Assembly (NCBI GenBank): GCA_016708725.1
Contig: JADJFE010000003.1
Span: forward strand, 1 to 64,000
Length of the DNA: 64,000 nucleotides
Direction of reading: 5' to 3'
DNA from: Candidatus Aalborgicola bjergmarkensis
GTDB lineage: Bacteria > Pseudomonadota > Gammaproteobacteria > Burkholderiales > Burkholderiaceae_C
The notes under the pieces are model-generated. The model saw only the letters and a program-made list of their open reading frames with translations. It did not search any database and was not told where the DNA came from. The position numbers were made by a program, and so were the translations under genes. Positions 61,994 through 64,000 of the stretch are shown here, one piece after another. Position 1 is the first letter of the stretch; each line of letters starts with the position of its first letter.

Positions 61994-63095
61994 TTTGTCG
62001 CTGATGTTCCTGGTGGCCGGGGGCACGCTCTGGCTGACCAGTCTGGCGTTGACACGGCGGGCGCGGCAGTACCAGGCGGCCATGCAAACCCTGCTCAAAC
62101 TGGCCAGTCTGAACCTGGAGCCACTGGAAATTCCCGCCGCCGCATGGCCGGTATTGCAGACAGCGGGTTGGCAAGGACTGCACTGGGAGGGCGACTGGTA
62201 CGGGCAGGACGTGCAAGGTACCCTGGGGCGGACACAGGATGCCATGGGCGCAAAGGCATTCGTGCAAAACTTTGCGTTGACCAGTGGCACCGAGGTGCAG
62301 CTAAGCGTGTGCCTGAGTCACAACACCAACCTGGGCGAGCGCCATTTGTTTGCCAGCCAACTCGCGCAAGTTTTTTTGCTGCTGCTGGAGACCCGCCTGC
62401 GCGAACGCACCGGCGCTTTGTCCGTGGCCCTGGCCGAGCGGGCACGCTTGTCGCTGTATTTGCAGCATGACATGCGCAATATGGCGCAATGGGTGTCCTG
62501 GGTAAGTGCCGATTTTGTCAGCGCCCAAACGCCCCATGCCTTGCAGGACGCCGCGCAACGCCTCAAGGACAACGCCCCGCTGGCGCAGGAACGCGCCTTG
62601 CGCCTCATCGCTGCGCTGGGTAAATCGCCCCATGCCGTGCATCCGTGCCAGATCGACTTGCGCCTCGCCCTGGATCAGGCGGCACAGCTTGCCGGTCTGG
62701 AGTTGCAGGTGGAGGGGGCTGCCACGGCCTGGATTGCACCCGACGCACTGGCCAGAGCCCTGGATAACCTGCTAGGCAATCTGGCCAGCGATTGGCGCAA
62801 CAGCAGTACCGCCATGCCATCGGTCAAGCTGGCCGAATTGCTGCCCGAGGGTCAAAGATTCCCCATCGCCAGCATTACCCTGTGCTGCCCGCTGCCGACC
62901 CACGGCATGGGTGTGGCCCCCGAGAAATTGTTTGAACCCTTTGCCAGTGGTCGCCCTGGCGGATTGGGGCTGGGCTTGTACCAGGCTCGCCAGAGTTTGC
63001 GGGAGGCCGGAGGACGCCTGAGCGCCTCGGTGCAGGGCGCGCAATTGCAATTTGTGCTGGAGTTGCCACAACAAAGCATGCAGGAGGTCTTGTAA
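61971..63095 (+). CDS. Membrane-linked histidine kinase
   Basis: The 374-residue protein has one membrane helix near the N-terminus (LNSLSLMFLVAGGTLWLTSL), an unusual H-box LYLQHDMRNMAQWV, N-box LARALDNLLGNLAS and G-box GGLGLGLYQARQS. The H-box type (QHDMRN) is like that of PrsK-like kinases rather than HisKA. No periplasmic sensor is present. The start overlaps the regulator end by 23 bp. Confidence 0.8.
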   Translation: MESGVLNSLSLMFLVAGGTLWLTSLALTRRARQYQAAMQTLLKLASLNLEPLEIPAAAWPVLQTAGWQGLHWEGDWYGQDVQGTLGRTQDAMGAKAFVQNFALTSGTEVQLSVCLSHNTNLGERHLFASQLAQVFLLLLETRLRERTGALSVALAERARLSLYLQHDMRNMAQWVSWVSADFVSAQTPHALQDAAQRLKDNAPLAQERALRLIAALGKSPHAVHPCQIDLRLALDQAAQLAGLELQVEGAATAWIAPDALARALDNLLGNLASDWRNSSTAMPSVKLAELLPEGQRFPIASITLCCPLPTHGMGVAPEKLFEPFASGRPGGLGLGLYQARQSLREAGGRLSASVQGAQLQFVLELPQQSMQEVL

Positions 63096-63197
63096 AATTT
63101 TCTGACACCCTTTCTGCACATTAGCGGCTATATTGCATCGCTTGCAGTGTGGCTGCACCGGCTGTCTGCAACGATTATTTAACACAGGAGAAACACC

Positions 63198-63911
63198 ATG
63201 AAATCTTTCAACACGTCCCGCTCCCGCCAGTCGGGTTTTACGCTGGTGGAAATCGCCATCGTTCTGGTCATCATCGGCTTGCTGCTCGGCGGCGTACTCA
63301 AAGGGCAGGAGCTGATCGAAAACTCCAAGACCAAGGCCATCGTCAATGACATGAAGGCGATTCAGGCCGCCTATAACGGGTACATCGACCGTTACAAGGC
63401 GATTCCTGGCGATGAAACCGCAGCCACGATGTTGGCGCGTGGCTGGGCAGGCACTGCGGGTGCGCCAGCAGGAACTGCTGGCAATGGCGTGCTGAACATC
63501 ACCGCTGCCCAGACTTTTACCAGTGGTGCAGCAGCCACTGAAGCAGCTGCTTACTGGCGCGGATTGCGCGCTTCGGGCTTGTTGGCGGGTGATCCGACCG
63601 TGGTGGCTGTGGCCGCGTTGCCACGCCATGCCAGTGGCGGCTTGCTTGGCGTAACCTCAGATCCGGCGGGTATCTATGGTCAGTCTGGAACGTTTGTCTG
63701 TGCCGCAGGCTTGAGCACCAAACAGGCGGCCGCAATTGACGCATTGGTTGACGGCGCATTGCCAGCAACCAATATTGGCAACAATGTGGGCACGTTGCGT
63801 GCAGCGACGAATGCTGCCAATCCGCTGGCACCAGCCAATGCGGCTCCTGCTGCTCTGGCCTACAACGAAACCACCACAACAACACCCTGGACTGTTTGCA
63901 TGCGTATCTGA
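63198..63911 (+). CDS. Type IV-like prepilin (MSHA-type major pilin candidate)
   Basis: The 237-residue prepilin has a short leader ending in G before FTLVEIAIVLVIIGLLLGG, with the conserved Glu at position 5 of the mature protein, followed by the long alpha-helix (KAIVNDMKAIQAAYNGYIDRYKAIPGDE, in pieces). Two late cysteines (TFVCAAG, WTVCMRI) could form the C-terminal disulfide loop. It starts after ACAGGAGAAACACC and is followed by a terminator, so it is probably the highly expressed subunit of the pilus built by the genes before it. Confidence 0.9.
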   Translation: MKSFNTSRSRQSGFTLVEIAIVLVIIGLLLGGVLKGQELIENSKTKAIVNDMKAIQAAYNGYIDRYKAIPGDETAATMLARGWAGTAGAPAGTAGNGVLNITAAQTFTSGAAATEAAAYWRGLRASGLLAGDPTVVAVAALPRHASGGLLGVTSDPAGIYGQSGTFVCAAGLSTKQAAAIDALVDGALPATNIGNNVGTLRAATNAANPLAPANAAPAALAYNETTTTTPWTVCMRI

Positions 63912-63941
63912 GTTGGCACAATTTTCACTGGATGTTGAAAG

Positions 63942-63963
63942 AACCCGCTGCGGCGGGTTTTTT
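63942..63963 (+). terminator. Rho-independent terminator after the pilin gene
   Basis: AACCCGC-TGCG-GCGGGTT followed by a run of T (63958-63963). Stem of seven pairs, four-base loop. It ends the pilus transcript about 30 bp after the pilin stop. Confidence 0.85.
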
Positions 63964-64000
63964 GCCAAAGCCGGTTTCCTTGCTAGCCGATTTTGGCAAA

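Overview
The window looks like a chromosome segment of a betaproteobacterium of the order Burkholderiales, most probably a Comamonadaceae relative. The housekeeping proteins (PurH, DusB-Fis, CarAB-GreA, GuaB/GuaA, PurB) are of that type, and a short repeat family around the core ATAGCTG-YNCCCGCAC, which I associate with Comamonadaceae genomes, is scattered through the window. The species assignment is an inference without database support.

Layout. 1-2100: edge of a foreign-looking patch (a partial gene, an inverted repeat, two gene remnants including the tail of an alpha/beta hydrolase), then a DUF4386 membrane protein and a cyclic-nucleotide-binding protein. 2126-4930: an S-adenosylhomocysteine riboswitch upstream of metH (pterin, cobalamin and activation modules only). 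4931-13450: the accessory island of the window. It is a decayed, partly duplicated integron. Twice the same order appears: repeat module, N-terminal remnant of an integron integrase, LexA-type box, attI-like site, cassette gene(s), attC, group II intron 3' remnant, repeat module, mqsRA toxin-antitoxin locus, repeat module. The modules combine pieces of the metH 3' end with two inverted copies of the REP-like element. Four toxin-antitoxin loci (mqsRA, an antitoxin with a PIN toxin, an addiction-module antitoxin with a ParE/RelE toxin, and a second mqsA whose mqsR is deleted), a DUF1272 cassette, an unknown cassette and an HExxH lipoprotein lie between them.

13450-22480 (mostly minus strand): a secreted-type subtilase with RTX-like and DUF4214 regions, a FecR-domain protein with an outer-membrane barrel, a chalcone-isomerase-like protein, dusB-fis-purH, and a SPOR lipoprotein. 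22734-27698: carA-carB-greA. 27720-36499: purB, an IS4-family transposase relic, a glutathione transferase, a degenerate HD-GYP protein, and guaB-MFS-guaA. 36606-39477: Ada/AlkA fusion with a methylguanine methyltransferase, then a RelE/HigA-type pair. 39835-43915: two membrane proteins and a MacAB-like export system. 43984-51060: an acyltransferase with SGNH domain, a Phd antitoxin with a truncated PIN toxin, a VapBC-type pair, a DUF6394/K+-channel pair and a methyltransferase, separated by REP-like elements.

51082-63963: an MSHA/type IV-like pilus cluster in one direction with mostly overlapping genes (ExeA-like ATPase, secretin, TPR protein, GspE-type ATPase, GspF-type platform protein, PilN/O/P-like proteins), then its own response regulator and histidine kinase, a prepilin, and a terminator.

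The point most worth following is that REP-like elements here repeatedly carry or touch the 3' ends of neighbouring genes (metH tail in the integron modules, an ABC-permease tail at 46791, the alkA stop, an in-frame insert in guaA). This suggests a mobile or recombinogenic repeat system that captures gene tails and is involved in rearranging the integron.
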